The notes beneath the pieces are model-generated. The model saw nothing but the letters and a program-made list of their open reading frames with translations, did no database searches and was not told the DNA's origin. A DNA stretch of 64,000 bases from Flavobacterium sp. AG291 (GTDB lineage Bacteria; Bacteroidota; Bacteroidia; Flavobacteriales; Flavobacteriaceae), in NCBI RefSeq assembly GCF_003350375.1, contig NZ_QQAR01000014.1, forward strand, positions 1-64,000, written 5' to 3'. Made by a program: the position numbers and the translations under genes. Shown in pieces: positions 9,926 through 17,812 of the stretch (the stretch's first letter is position 1; each line of letters begins with the position of its first letter).

Positions 9926-10468
9926 ATGAAAAAAATATTTTTAATATTAATATTGAGCATGTCATGCTCAATCAATAAAAAGAACATAATGCCTATAAAT
10001 AGTTTAAGTTTTCATACTGAGTATAATCAGTTTTATATTAAAGATAAAAAATGTACAGCAAACACAAACTCTTCAAAATTTTGGACTGATAAAGCTTTTT
10101 CGGAAAGATTAGCTTTAGAATATGGGATAATTGGCATCCGTACTCAAAGTTACGGTAATATTAAAGGAGAAATAATTATTTTAGATAGATCTACTAATAT
10201 TTTAGAAAATGGCTTGTTTAACCATATTGTAGAAGGAGGAATTGATATTAATTCAGGTGAATTGCAAATTTTAAATTGCCCTGATAATCAGATACAATTA
10301 GAGTTAAAAGTAATACCAGGTAAATATAGAGTGCGAATATATAGCTCAAATTTATCAAGTGTTAAAGAGACAGATTTAGCACATGATACAGATAATGATT
10401 ATTATAGAATTGAAATATGGCCATCAGAAGAGATGGAGACACGGGTTTTGAAACAATATTTAGAATAA
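9926..10468 (+). CDS. ComJ-like lipoprotein, probable immunity to the DNase tip
   Basis: 180 residues, 7 bases after the toxin stop. The start MKKIFLILILSMSCS looks like a lipoprotein signal with Cys15 as lipid anchor. The mature part carries the arrangement EYNQF, WTDKA, GGIDINSGEL, PGKYRVRIYSS and DYYRIEIWP, which resembles the order of motifs in ComJ (Nin), the inhibitor of the competence nuclease NucA in Bacillus. A ComJ-like inhibitor right after a NucA/NucB-type tip is the expected toxin-immunity pairing. The lipid anchor would place it in the periplasm or on the outer membrane, unlike classical ComJ. Similarity is judged from memory of the family and is not an alignment. Confidence 0.6.
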   Translation: MKKIFLILILSMSCSINKKNIMPINSLSFHTEYNQFYIKDKKCTANTNSSKFWTDKAFSERLALEYGIIGIRTQSYGNIKGEIIILDRSTNILENGLFNHIVEGGIDINSGELQILNCPDNQIQLELKVIPGKYRVRIYSSNLSSVKETDLAHDTDNDYYRIEIWPSEEMETRVLKQYLE

Positions 10469-10651
10469 TAGAAAAAGAGATGAACAATGTTCATCCTTTT
10501 TGTTTCTACAATCGTTCCAAAGCCAATGCAGTCCCGCCCCAACAATAACCAGTAAGGCAACAATTAGCTGTAACACGGCACTAATAAGTCCTAAGTCATT
10601 ACTTAATGATGTAGGTGTATTTTGTTTATGGTGGTTAGAGATGCCAGTCAT
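10460..10651 (-). CDS. Small single-membrane-span protein at end of secretion operon
   Basis: 63 residues (MTGISNHHKQNTPTS...) with one hydrophobic span (about 22-43, LISAVLQLIVALLVIVGAGL) followed by a basic tail. It follows the gspF-like gene by about 110 bases on the same strand, so it may be the last gene of the secretion operon. It has no family I recognise. Its reality is supported by a decayed second copy with its upstream flank at 30900-31075, behind the other RHS unit. Its 3' end overlaps the convergent immunity gene by 9 bases and the shared terminator. Confidence 0.5.
   Translation of the reverse strand: MTGISNHHKQNTPTSLSNDLGLISAVLQLIVALLVIVGAGLHWLWNDCRNKKDEHCSSLFLLF
10472..10501. 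terminator. Convergent rho-independent terminator
   Basis: AAAAAGAGATGAAC pairs with GTTCATCCTTTTT around a three-base loop. It has an A-run on one side and a T-run on the other, so it can serve the immunity gene (+) and the minus-strand operon. Confidence 0.7.
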
Positions 10652-10759
10652 AAACTTGCTGTCTATTATGTCGTATTTGAGTTGTGTTTACCTTTACAAT
10701 GATACCATAACCTGTATCAGGATGCTTTCTTCTATGGTAAAAGATATAGCTGGTATTTT

Positions 10760-11893
10760 TTATCCTATAGCACTACTTAGTTGGAACATAGGTAAATACA
10801 TTGCAATCAATAATACAGCCACTAATACACCTACAAAAACTATAATAAAAGGTTCGAGAATGGTTGCCATTATTTTCGATTGTTGCACTACTTCCTGATT
10901 GTATTGCTCATTGAGCTGATTGAATACATATTCGGTCTGATTGGTTTCTTCCGCGACCTTAACAAGGGATATGATCCTGCTGTCAAATAGCTTATTTTCT
11001 TTCATACTTTCACTTAAGCTTTGTCCTTTTAAGATACCGGTTTCAACTTTTTCCAGAGCATCCTGTAATGGCACAAACTGAATCATTTTACTAACCATCT
11101 GGATGCTGTTTAGCATTGGTACTTTACTAGTGGTTAAAAGTGCCACTGCCTGTGTAAATTGTGTTATATATACTTTTGATAAAAACGATCCAAAAACAGG
11201 TATTTTCAGGAGTATATAATGTAATGTTCTTTTGTATTTAGAATTATCTTTCATGAGTTTTCCGGAAATAACAAAAACTACAATGGTGAAGATAAACAGT
11301 AGACCATACGATTTTGTAAAAGCTGACATTTTTATGATTACCCGTGTAAGGAATGGTAATTCCATACCATTCTGTTTAAAGATGTCCTCAAACATTGGTA
11401 CTACATAACTAAGCATAAATAACACAACAAGTATAGCTGTAGATAAAACTATAGAAGGGTAGGTAAGGGCCGATATTACAATACGCTGCTGTTCATTTTT
11501 GCGTTGATAGAAAACACCAAGTTCATGGCATACCCTTGCGGTTGTTCCGGTCTCCTCTCCAATTTTGATGGAATAATATTCATATTCAGTAAAATATTTG
11601 GACGCTTTTAGCGCTTCAGAGAGAGGCTTTCCGTTAACAATCTTATTCAGGATACCCTCAAGCATTTCCTTATCATTTTTCTTTTTAAACGACTCAATTA
11701 TAAGGGTTAAAGCTTCCTTTATTGTTATCCCGGCTTTTAATAACACAGCAAGTTCCATATAGAAAGACTGTTTCTTTTTATTAGGAAAGCCGCTGCCGAA
11801 TAGAACTATCTCTGTTTTTAGCAGACGTTCAATTTCGCTGGCTGTATTTTTAGGAGCCGAAGGGGACGTGGAATTATTGAGATTAAAAGCCAT
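10760..11893 (-). CDS. gspF: Type II secretion inner-membrane platform protein GspF
   Basis: 377 residues with the two-fold GspF/PilC layout: a cytoplasmic half (LAVLLKAGITIKEALTLI, then SIKIGEETGTTARVCHELG), a membrane span, a second half (FTQAVALLTTSKVPMLNSI, SLVKVAEETNQTEYVFNQL) and a final span near the C-terminus. It forms the membrane platform that couples the GspE ATPase to pseudopilus growth. It is the distal gene of the main operon and overlaps the pseudopilin-like gene upstream by 11 bases. There is no PilT-like retraction ATPase in the cluster, which favours a type II secretion machine over a twitching pilus. Confidence 0.85.
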   Translation of the reverse strand: MAFNLNNSTSPSAPKNTASEIERLLKTEIVLFGSGFPNKKKQSFYMELAVLLKAGITIKEALTLIIESFKKKNDKEMLEGILNKIVNGKPLSEALKASKYFTEYEYYSIKIGEETGTTARVCHELGVFYQRKNEQQRIVISALTYPSIVLSTAILVVLFMLSYVVPMFEDIFKQNGMELPFLTRVIIKMSAFTKSYGLLFIFTIVVFVISGKLMKDNSKYKRTLHYILLKIPVFGSFLSKVYITQFTQAVALLTTSKVPMLNSIQMVSKMIQFVPLQDALEKVETGILKGQSLSESMKENKLFDSRIISLVKVAEETNQTEYVFNQLNEQYNQEVVQQSKIMATILEPFIIVFVGVLVAVLLIAMYLPMFQLSSAIG

Positions 11894-12350
11894 TGTTGTT
11901 TATAAAATGTGATGCATCATGTTTAGCAGAGATAAAAATAGCATAATCAGGTATTTCTTTATCTGCTGCCAGGGATAAAGCATCAATTGAACCTGATGTA
12001 GTTTCATGTCCCATATAATAGGTTTTACTTACTGATATTGTAAGCGGTATAGTGTCAGTGTTTCGCAAAATATATCCTTCTGAAAAATCATAATTTACGG
12101 TATCCGATACCGACTTCATAAATAACTTTCCATCATTGTAACTGATGAAATCATGCTCATTAAAATCCTGCCATAGGCGTTGTTCCAATAGGCTCAATTC
12201 AGTTGTTTTTCTAAAATTCTTCTCGATTCCCCTTATTTGTTTTTGAACAAGGTTTAGCACACTAAAAGCTAGTCCTACCACAATAACGGTAATAACCATT
12301 ACTACGAGCATTTCGGATAATGTGAATGATTTGACTTTATTCCGCTTCAT
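11883..12350 (-). CDS. Minor pseudopilin, GspJ-like
   Basis: 155 residues with a class III prepilin leader: a short basic N-terminus (MKRNKVKS), the processing region S/FTLSEMLVVMVITVIVVG with Glu at +5, and a hydrophobic helix, followed by a globular domain. The residue before the cleavage point is Ser where most pseudopilins have Gly. Size and position beside the other minor pseudopilins suggest the GspJ role at the pseudopilus tip; assignment among H, I and J is by position and length only. It overlaps both neighbours. Confidence 0.65.
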   Translation of the reverse strand: MKRNKVKSFTLSEMLVVMVITVIVVGLAFSVLNLVQKQIRGIEKNFRKTTELSLLEQRLWQDFNEHDFISYNDGKLFMKSVSDTVNYDFSEGYILRNTDTIPLTISVSKTYYMGHETTSGSIDALSLAADKEIPDYAIFISAKHDASHFINNNGF

Positions 12351-12675
12351 TAAGCCTTGTTTTGATAATTTCCTTTTTATTGGTTTTGTTAACTCCTATG
12401 GCTGTTATCCAGGAATATTTTCCTATAGTTTTTTTTTCTATGCTGATATTCCAGTTTTTGAATTCTTCTGTATAGGGCAGAGGTATGTTGCCGTAATGCA
12501 TCTGGTATTCTAATTCTGAGATTCTTGTTTCTACGGCATGAGTGTTTTTGGAAAAGGAATTTAGCAGCACGTTATTAAGCACAAGGCTTGCTATCATGAA
12601 TATGATAACAATTAGTACTGTGGCTACAAGAGCTTCCATAAGTGTAGAAGATCTAATTTTTTTTAATAAAGCCAT
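12337..12675 (-). CDS. Minor pseudopilin, GspI/PilV-like
   Basis: 112 residues starting MALLKKIRSSTLMEALVATV: a six-to-nine-residue basic leader, Ser before the cleavage point, Glu at +5 of the predicted mature chain, and a hydrophobic helix. The short soluble domain fits GspI. It overlaps the GspJ-like gene by 14 bases and the GspK-like gene by 13, so the three minor pseudopilin genes are translationally linked. The subtype is inferred. Confidence 0.65.
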   Translation of the reverse strand: MALLKKIRSSTLMEALVATVLIVIIFMIASLVLNNVLLNSFSKNTHAVETRISELEYQMHYGNIPLPYTEEFKNWNISIEKKTIGKYSWITAIGVNKTNKKEIIKTRLNEAE

Positions 12676-13964
12676 TGCATCACGTTTTTATTTTGTCTTT
12701 CAAATAAGATGCCTCCAAAAGCTTCGGGTAATTTTTCACTGTTAATCTCGCAATTATAAAGATGGTTTACAAAAACAGTCCCGCCCTCATTACTTATAAA
12801 GTAGTTGGTGTAAACAGTACCAAATACACTACTGTCTTTAAGTTCAAGGTTTCCGTCACAATAGATCTCGCCGGTAAGTTCTGATTTTTCTGAAAAACAG
12901 ATATTCGGTTTAAAATCCCTTTGCTGGAGCACTTCATCAAAATAACAAATTGTACCTTTTACAAGAGCACCTTTATTGATAAAAATAGTGTTGCTGTAGA
13001 TGTCGTTCTGCCTGGAAGGAGGAGAGACCTGATTTTCATTTTCAAGCAATACCAAAGCAGTTGGGTAAGATAATCTGCAATGCTGCCCAACTCTTATTGA
13101 TTTGTCTGCAATTGCCTGAAAATTGCCTGAAACACCATCGTCGATTATTATTTCTGGTGCTAGGAGTATTATATCACCAAGGTTTGCTGTAGCACGGACA
13201 ATAATTTTTTGTGAGGAACGAATAATTATGTTGCCCCTTATTGTCGTATTTTCAAGAACTACTTCTGAGGTACTATAATATCCTTTGGTTGCTTCTTTAA
13301 AGGAATTTGTAAGAATGCTTTTTTTTCCTAGCGGAATATAGTCTTGCATGTTCAAGGGCTCGTACTCTTTGAGAAGTTGCCTTAGTTTTCTTTTGTAATC
13401 ATACTTTAGTTCAGGTAATTTATTATCACTTTTATCCATTATCCCATACATTAGTCTGGAGCCGTAATAACTGTTCCCTGAAATATTGCCCGGCCTGATA
13501 CCTTGTTGCGGAAGAAAAGCTTTTCCTTTTACAACCGTATTCCCTACAACAGCAAGTGGATTGTAATTCTCTGTAAGATATATACTGGGTCTGTCCTCCT
13601 TGTTGATACCACTCCCCAGAAGTACACATTTTGTAAAAACTTTTTTGCGGTGGATAGTCTGCACAAAACCTTTTTCGAAGATACCCCATTGTGAAAGATG
13701 GATTTTTATTGACTGATCTTCCCTGACATCTTTCAATACAGGCAAGAGCGTGTCATTACTCAAAGTTTCGTGTTTTTGAAGCATGATGATACCGGTTTCT
13801 GATAACTGGATATTATTGACTATTGCTTTTGACTGTTCAATAAAATAACGGTGGGTATATGCCAAAAGTACAATTGCGGCAAGCAGCAAAGCAATAAGCA
13901 CGGATATAAACAGGGTAAATTGTAATGCCCCGGATTTTATCTTTTCTTTCCACCTTATTTTCAT
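12663..13964 (-). CDS. Large pseudopilin-like protein in the GspK position
   Basis: 433 residues. The N-terminus (KIKSGALQFTLFISVLIALL) has a basic leader, Gly before a hydrophobic helix, and no Glu at +5, as is common for GspK, the tip subunit. The length and place upstream of the other minor pseudopilins fit GspK or PilX. The soluble part differs from classic GspK: from about residue 235 it has repeated short beta-like stretches (TTIRGNIIIRSSQKIIV, LGDIILLAPEIIIDDG, SELTGEIYCDGNLEL), resembling a right-handed beta-solenoid or bactofilin-like fold. That fold is inferred from the hydrophobic rhythm only. Confidence 0.55.
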   Translation of the reverse strand: MKIRWKEKIKSGALQFTLFISVLIALLLAAIVLLAYTHRYFIEQSKAIVNNIQLSETGIIMLQKHETLSNDTLLPVLKDVREDQSIKIHLSQWGIFEKGFVQTIHRKKVFTKCVLLGSGINKEDRPSIYLTENYNPLAVVGNTVVKGKAFLPQQGIRPGNISGNSYYGSRLMYGIMDKSDNKLPELKYDYKRKLRQLLKEYEPLNMQDYIPLGKKSILTNSFKEATKGYYSTSEVVLENTTIRGNIIIRSSQKIIVRATANLGDIILLAPEIIIDDGVSGNFQAIADKSIRVGQHCRLSYPTALVLLENENQVSPPSRQNDIYSNTIFINKGALVKGTICYFDEVLQQRDFKPNICFSEKSELTGEIYCDGNLELKDSSVFGTVYTNYFISNEGGTVFVNHLYNCEINSEKLPEAFGGILFERQNKNVMQWLY

Positions 13965-14425
13965 TCCTGTATCGCTATCGTTGTCAGTTCACCCCTATAC
14001 TTCACTGTTATTGAATGCCTGTTTCCCGTTTTAAGTGTTATATCCTCTATGGTTTCTTTTTCTTTCATCATATAGGATTTTCCATTTATGATAACCAGGA
14101 ATACTTTCTTTTTGTCTTTTATATCCGATACAGTACCTTTATATATGAGCTGCGGCCATGGTATGGGTTCGACTATCCTGTTTTTTTTTGGTATTTGTTT
14201 ATTGGCTGTTGCAGGGGCATACATTTTTCCTAAAAAGGGATCCCTGTAGTTTACATCGATGGTTATTATTTCTCTTTTTTTCGATTTAACCGGTGTAACT
14301 GTAAGTTGGGGCGTTGCGTCCTGTGGTAGTTCAGGATTAGTATAGGAAAAGAAACGATAAATCACCATACCCCAAATACCAAGGACAAGGACCAGTAGCA
14401 GATATGTGTTTTTTTTCTTCTTCAT
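13961..14425 (-). CDS. GspC/PilP-like inner-membrane to secretin connector
   Basis: 154 residues: a Lys-rich start, one membrane span (about 8-27), a linker, then a small domain containing NYRDPFLGKM and PWPQLIYKGTVSD...VFLVINGKSY. The DPF element and the following beta domain are typical of PilP/GspC homology regions that contact the secretin N-domains. It overlaps the next gene by 4 bases and the preceding lipoprotein by one. The role as the link between inner-membrane parts and the secretin is inferred from domain layout and operon position. Confidence 0.65.
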   Translation of the reverse strand: MKKKKNTYLLLVLVLGIWGMVIYRFFSYTNPELPQDATPQLTVTPVKSKKREIITIDVNYRDPFLGKMYAPATANKQIPKKNRIVEPIPWPQLIYKGTVSDIKDKKKVFLVIINGKSYMMKEKETIEDITLKTGNRHSITVKYRGELTTIAIQE

Positions 14426-15354
14426 CAGTTAAGGGTAAAGCTGAAAACGGTGCTTTGTTGGCTTGTGTTTCCGGCCTCATCAAAAGATTTTACAAACCAA
14501 TAGTAGGTACCGTTGTTTAGTGTAGAGGTAGTATATGGACTACCCTGTAAATTTTTATAAACCAGATTTGTCAGGTTTTGATTTGAGTAAATATAAAGGC
14601 TGTCCTTCTCGCTACTTCCCGAAACAGGAGTTCTTGTCCACTGAAAAGTAACCTCACTGTCAGAAGAACTGCTGAGATTCGCAGGTGTTGTCAGTACAGG
14701 TGTGTTTGGAGCAGTAGTATCTACCAGTAAAGAACGCGCTGAATATAAAGTGTTTTGGCTACCGTTTGTAGCTCTTATCTTCCATTGATAGTTTCCTTCG
14801 GGAAAAGTATAGTTGTAACTTGTAGGTATGACATCCTGCTCAAAAATGACTGTACTGGTATTATCAACTATTTGTAGATGATAGGCTGTTGCACCGATAA
14901 CTGATGACCATGAAAGGCTTTGTGCAGCGGTATTTGTAATAATATTATTCGCTGGGGACAACAACGCTACGGAGTTGCTTTGAAAATCCTCATTACTGAC
15001 AATTGTAAAAGATCTTGTAGTAAAAGGTGTGGCATAAGCACTGTTTACAGCTCTTACACGCCATTCGTATTGTCCGATGTTCAGTTGGGTTGTAAAAGAA
15101 GTTGTATCAATGGTAGTATCGGTAATTATCTGCAATGGATTATTAAAGTCAGGTCTAGCGATCTGTATTTGATATTGCGTGCCATTTTCAATAGGATTCC
15201 ACGTAAAGGTAATGCCTGTTGATGCAAATTGTGCACCATCGTATGGAGCGATGAGAGAAACCGCCTGATCTGATATATCTGTCTCCAGCACAATTTCTTC
15301 ACAAGCCCCAAATAAAGCGCACAGTATTATTAAACTATATATTTTTTTCATCAT
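14425..15354 (-). CDS. Lipoprotein with three fibronectin-III-like domains
   Basis: 309 residues with a lipoprotein signal (MMKKIYSLIILCALFGAC; Cys18 as anchor). Three beta-sandwich-like repeats follow, each with an ITFTWNPIENGTQYQIQI / LSWSSVIGATAYHLQIVD / VTFQWTRTPVSG start and an aromatic YEWRVRAVN, YQWKIRATN or YYWFVKSFD end, which is the strand pattern of fibronectin type III domains. It lies inside the secretion operon between the GspC-like gene and another lipoprotein. A periplasmic or outer-membrane accessory role, for example substrate contact or secretin anchoring, is plausible; no specific function is known from sequence. Confidence 0.7.
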   Translation of the reverse strand: MMKKIYSLIILCALFGACEEIVLETDISDQAVSLIAPYDGAQFASTGITFTWNPIENGTQYQIQIARPDFNNPLQIITDTTIDTTSFTTQLNIGQYEWRVRAVNSAYATPFTTRSFTIVSNEDFQSNSVALLSPANNIITNTAAQSLSWSSVIGATAYHLQIVDNTSTVIFEQDVIPTSYNYTFPEGNYQWKIRATNGSQNTLYSARSLLVDTTAPNTPVLTTPANLSSSSDSEVTFQWTRTPVSGSSEKDSLYIYSNQNLTNLVYKNLQGSPYTTSTLNNGTYYWFVKSFDEAGNTSQQSTVFSFTLN

Positions 15355-15356
15355 AT

Positions 15357-16085
15357 TTAGAGTTTGAAAAGATTCACTTCTTCTTTTTCTTTTATCTTGC
15401 TATACGTATCTCCGGGGCATGATGTGCCTTCATTTACGATGTCTCCAATGTACCAGTTGTGCCTTTCATTTATTGCCCAACAGAATTTACCGGTGGTGTA
15501 TGCAAGAACGGTTGAGAATTGCAGGTCAACCGTATCAATCTTTTTACCATCTTTATACAGAAGTATCCCATATTTTGTTTTGTCTTCATTGATAAGGTAA
15601 TACGAATCGGCTTGTTCCATTTTGGAAAGCTGATCATTAGGAAGCACTAGCGCTACGCTGGTAATAATAGATGCTTTACTAATATCTTTAAGATAATTGA
15701 CCACTTTTTTATTATGGGGTGCATTAAGCTCGTCAATGATTCCGGCATAATCAAGGAAAGTAACAGTCACAAACCTTGGCTTATCGGGTAAGCTATCAAT
15801 ATAGTTAATTTTGTTCGGTAGCTGATTTACTTTATTTTTAGCGGTATATATTTTATTTACTGCTTTGTTAAAGGGTAATAATTGTACATCCAGCCTGATC
15901 TTGTTTTCAAATAAAGGAAAAAGCCGCGTATCAAAATCATAATTGAGTTTGCTGAATGAGCTTTCTGTCCCGACACTTCCAATCTCTACTGTAGCTGCTG
16001 ATATTTTGTATTCTTTATTTTTAATTTTTGTTGTCTGACAGGACATTGCAGTAAAAAGCAACGCAAAAAAATATAAGATTCTCAT
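15357..16085 (-). CDS. Lipoprotein of unknown function in secretion operon
   Basis: 242 residues with lipoprotein signal MRILYFFALLFTAMSC (Cys16). I recognise no family. The mature domain is mixed, with conserved-looking DSLPDKPRFVTVTFLDYAGI and a C-terminal segment containing two Cys (FCWAINERHNW...TSCPGDTY). It lies 2 bases from the FN3 lipoprotein and 22 bases after the GspM-like gene. An outer-membrane lipoprotein next to a secretin gene could act as a pilotin, but that is only a positional inference. Confidence 0.6.
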   Translation of the reverse strand: MRILYFFALLFTAMSCQTTKIKNKEYKISAATVEIGSVGTESSFSKLNYDFDTRLFPLFENKIRLDVQLLPFNKAVNKIYTAKNKVNQLPNKINYIDSLPDKPRFVTVTFLDYAGIIDELNAPHNKKVVNYLKDISKASIITSVALVLPNDQLSKMEQADSYYLINEDKTKYGILLYKDGKKIDTVDLQFSTVLAYTTGKFCWAINERHNWYIGDIVNEGTSCPGDTYSKIKEKEEVNLFKL

Positions 16086-16106
16086 AATTTTTTTTTATGT
16101 AACGGG

Positions 16107-16637
16107 TTAACCGGCATTTTTTGATTCTGTTTTTTGTAAGATGACCTCTAGAGTGAGATAATCGCTATTTGTTTTATAATTTTTCTTTTTTACAAAATCG
16201 GTATGTTTGATTATTCCCCAGGAAGGATTATTTTCAATGTCGTTTAAAAGCAAGAGCATACTATTATAGTTTCCTTCAAGAGAAAAAATATAGCTAGTAG
16301 TTACTACTTCATTTTGAGTAATGGTATGAGGTTCCTGAAAGTCTATTATTCTCAGGTTATTGTCCCTGCTGGAGCGGGTGAGCATTTTTAATAACTGGTT
16401 TTGAAATGAATCATTACTGTTAAAATTATATTGTGATAAAACGGTGTTAAGTTGTCGGTCCTTTTGCACAAGTTTTTGCAGCATTTGCGGATTGTTGAAA
16501 TCTTGTGATAAAAGTTGTTCCTGCTCTTTAAAATGATTATAATAGTGTAACGTTTTGCTTATGGCAAAGGCATAACAAATATAAAATCCCACTACCAGTC
16601 CTGCCAGTAGTATTTTGTTTTTCTTGTTTAATTTCAT
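16107..16637 (-). CDS. GspM/PilO-like assembly-platform protein
   Basis: 176 residues: a Lys-rich start, one membrane span (about 9-28), a coiled-coil-like stretch rich in Gln/Leu (about 35-70), and a C-terminal ferredoxin-like region (FSLEGNYNSMLLLLNDIEN). This matches the single-span PilO/GspM architecture that pairs with GspL/PilN in the inner membrane. It overlaps the GspL-like gene by 4 bases. The call rests on architecture and neighbourhood because primary sequence is poorly conserved in the family. Confidence 0.6.
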   Translation of the reverse strand: MKLNKKNKILLAGLVVGFYICYAFAISKTLHYYNHFKEQEQLLSQDFNNPQMLQKLVQKDRQLNTVLSQYNFNSNDSFQNQLLKMLTRSSRDNNLRIIDFQEPHTITQNEVVTTSYIFSLEGNYNSMLLLLNDIENNPSWGIIKHTDFVKKKNYKTNSDYLTLEVILQKTESKNAG

Positions 16638-17812
16638 TTTACAATCGCTTTTAGCAAGAAATATGTTTCCCCTTCGGCATTCTTTCCAAAGTTAGCTATT
16701 GTGACTTTTTTAATATCAGGGAGTTTTTCCAAAGCAGCAATCCAATTTGAAAAATCTTCATTGCTTAGTGTAGTACCTTCTATGATCAGTTGTTTTTCCT
16801 GAAATAGGATTGCCTCGTCTTCTCTGACTTTTTTCTCGAGTGGATTATAAGTTAATCCTGAAAGGGAAACCGTTGAGGGTATACCCTGGGCAATACTGTT
16901 GAGTAATAAGCTCCTTCTGGATATAGAATGATCCGATATACCATTCAATGCCAATTCTTTGTTTTTGATCTTCTCTCTCAGCTTCACAATAGTTTCTATA
17001 CCAGCTTTATTTAAGGCTATGGCTTCATCAGCTGCATTGGCTTTGTCAAAATAATAACTGAAAGCAATGAAATTCAGAAGAAGAATTCCTAACATCAGTC
17101 CAATTCCTGATTTGAGGCCTATTTCATAAAAGCTACCTTGCTTAAAATCTTCAAGAAGAAAGTCGTTTATTTGCTGTATCGATCCGTTGGTATTTCTAAA
17201 TAAGAACAACCCAAGGATACCGCCAAAGCTCAGGATGTAATTATTTTCGATGGATAATCCATTAATTTCCATAATTATAGGAGAATTAACTCCTGTCTGG
17301 ATGAGAGTATCTCCTTGCGGAGTGATCGTATGAGTGTTCGTTGTAATTGTGTCAGGAATTGTAAAGGACATCATGCTATCAAGTGAACACAATCCCAGAC
17401 TTATTCGTGCAATCTTAAAATGCTCCTTTAAAGAGGAAATAAGACCATCGACGTAACTTTTACGGCATATTGCAACTAGTGCGCCACTACCAGTGCGCCA
17501 GATTTCATAATAAAAGTCTTCCAGTTGCAAATTTGGAAATGCCTTGTTTACGAGTTTCTTATCGTTTGAATCGGAAAATTGTACTTCTTTCTGTAATACA
17601 TTACCATTGTTCAATATAATAACTGTTGGTAGTTTATTTTTCGCTTTGAACAAGGTGTCGCGGTCATTAAATATTTCATTTTTAGAAATATCAAGATTGT
17701 CCTTTTTCTTTTCAACCTGAAGAAAGGCAATTTTTTCTTCATTGTTGACAGAAAAGAACTCAATGCCGTTATAGTGTTTTCCCAACAATAATGTGTCCAG
17801 AGTTTTTGCCAT
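16634..17812 (-). CDS. GspL-like (PilM-PilN fusion) assembly protein
   Basis: 392 residues. The first 230 or so look cytoplasmic and actin-like (LLLGKHYNGIEFFSVN...TVIILNNGNVLQKEV). A membrane span follows (GIGLMLGILLLNFIAFSYYF), then a periplasmic coiled coil and a PilN-like end (SIAQGIPSTVSLSGLTYNPL, WIAALEKLPDIKKVTIANF). That is the GspL layout, a PilM-like plus PilN-like fusion that recruits the GspE ATPase. It overlaps the secretin gene by one base and the PilO/GspM-like gene by 4. Confidence 0.7.
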   Translation of the reverse strand: MAKTLDTLLLGKHYNGIEFFSVNNEEKIAFLQVEKKKDNLDISKNEIFNDRDTLFKAKNKLPTVIILNNGNVLQKEVQFSDSNDKKLVNKAFPNLQLEDFYYEIWRTGSGALVAICRKSYVDGLISSLKEHFKIARISLGLCSLDSMMSFTIPDTITTNTHTITPQGDTLIQTGVNSPIIMEINGLSIENNYILSFGGILGLFLFRNTNGSIQQINDFLLEDFKQGSFYEIGLKSGIGLMLGILLLNFIAFSYYFDKANAADEAIALNKAGIETIVKLREKIKNKELALNGISDHSISRRSLLLNSIAQGIPSTVSLSGLTYNPLEKKVREDEAILFQEKQLIIEGTTLSNEDFSNWIAALEKLPDIKKVTIANFGKNAEGETYFLLKAIVK

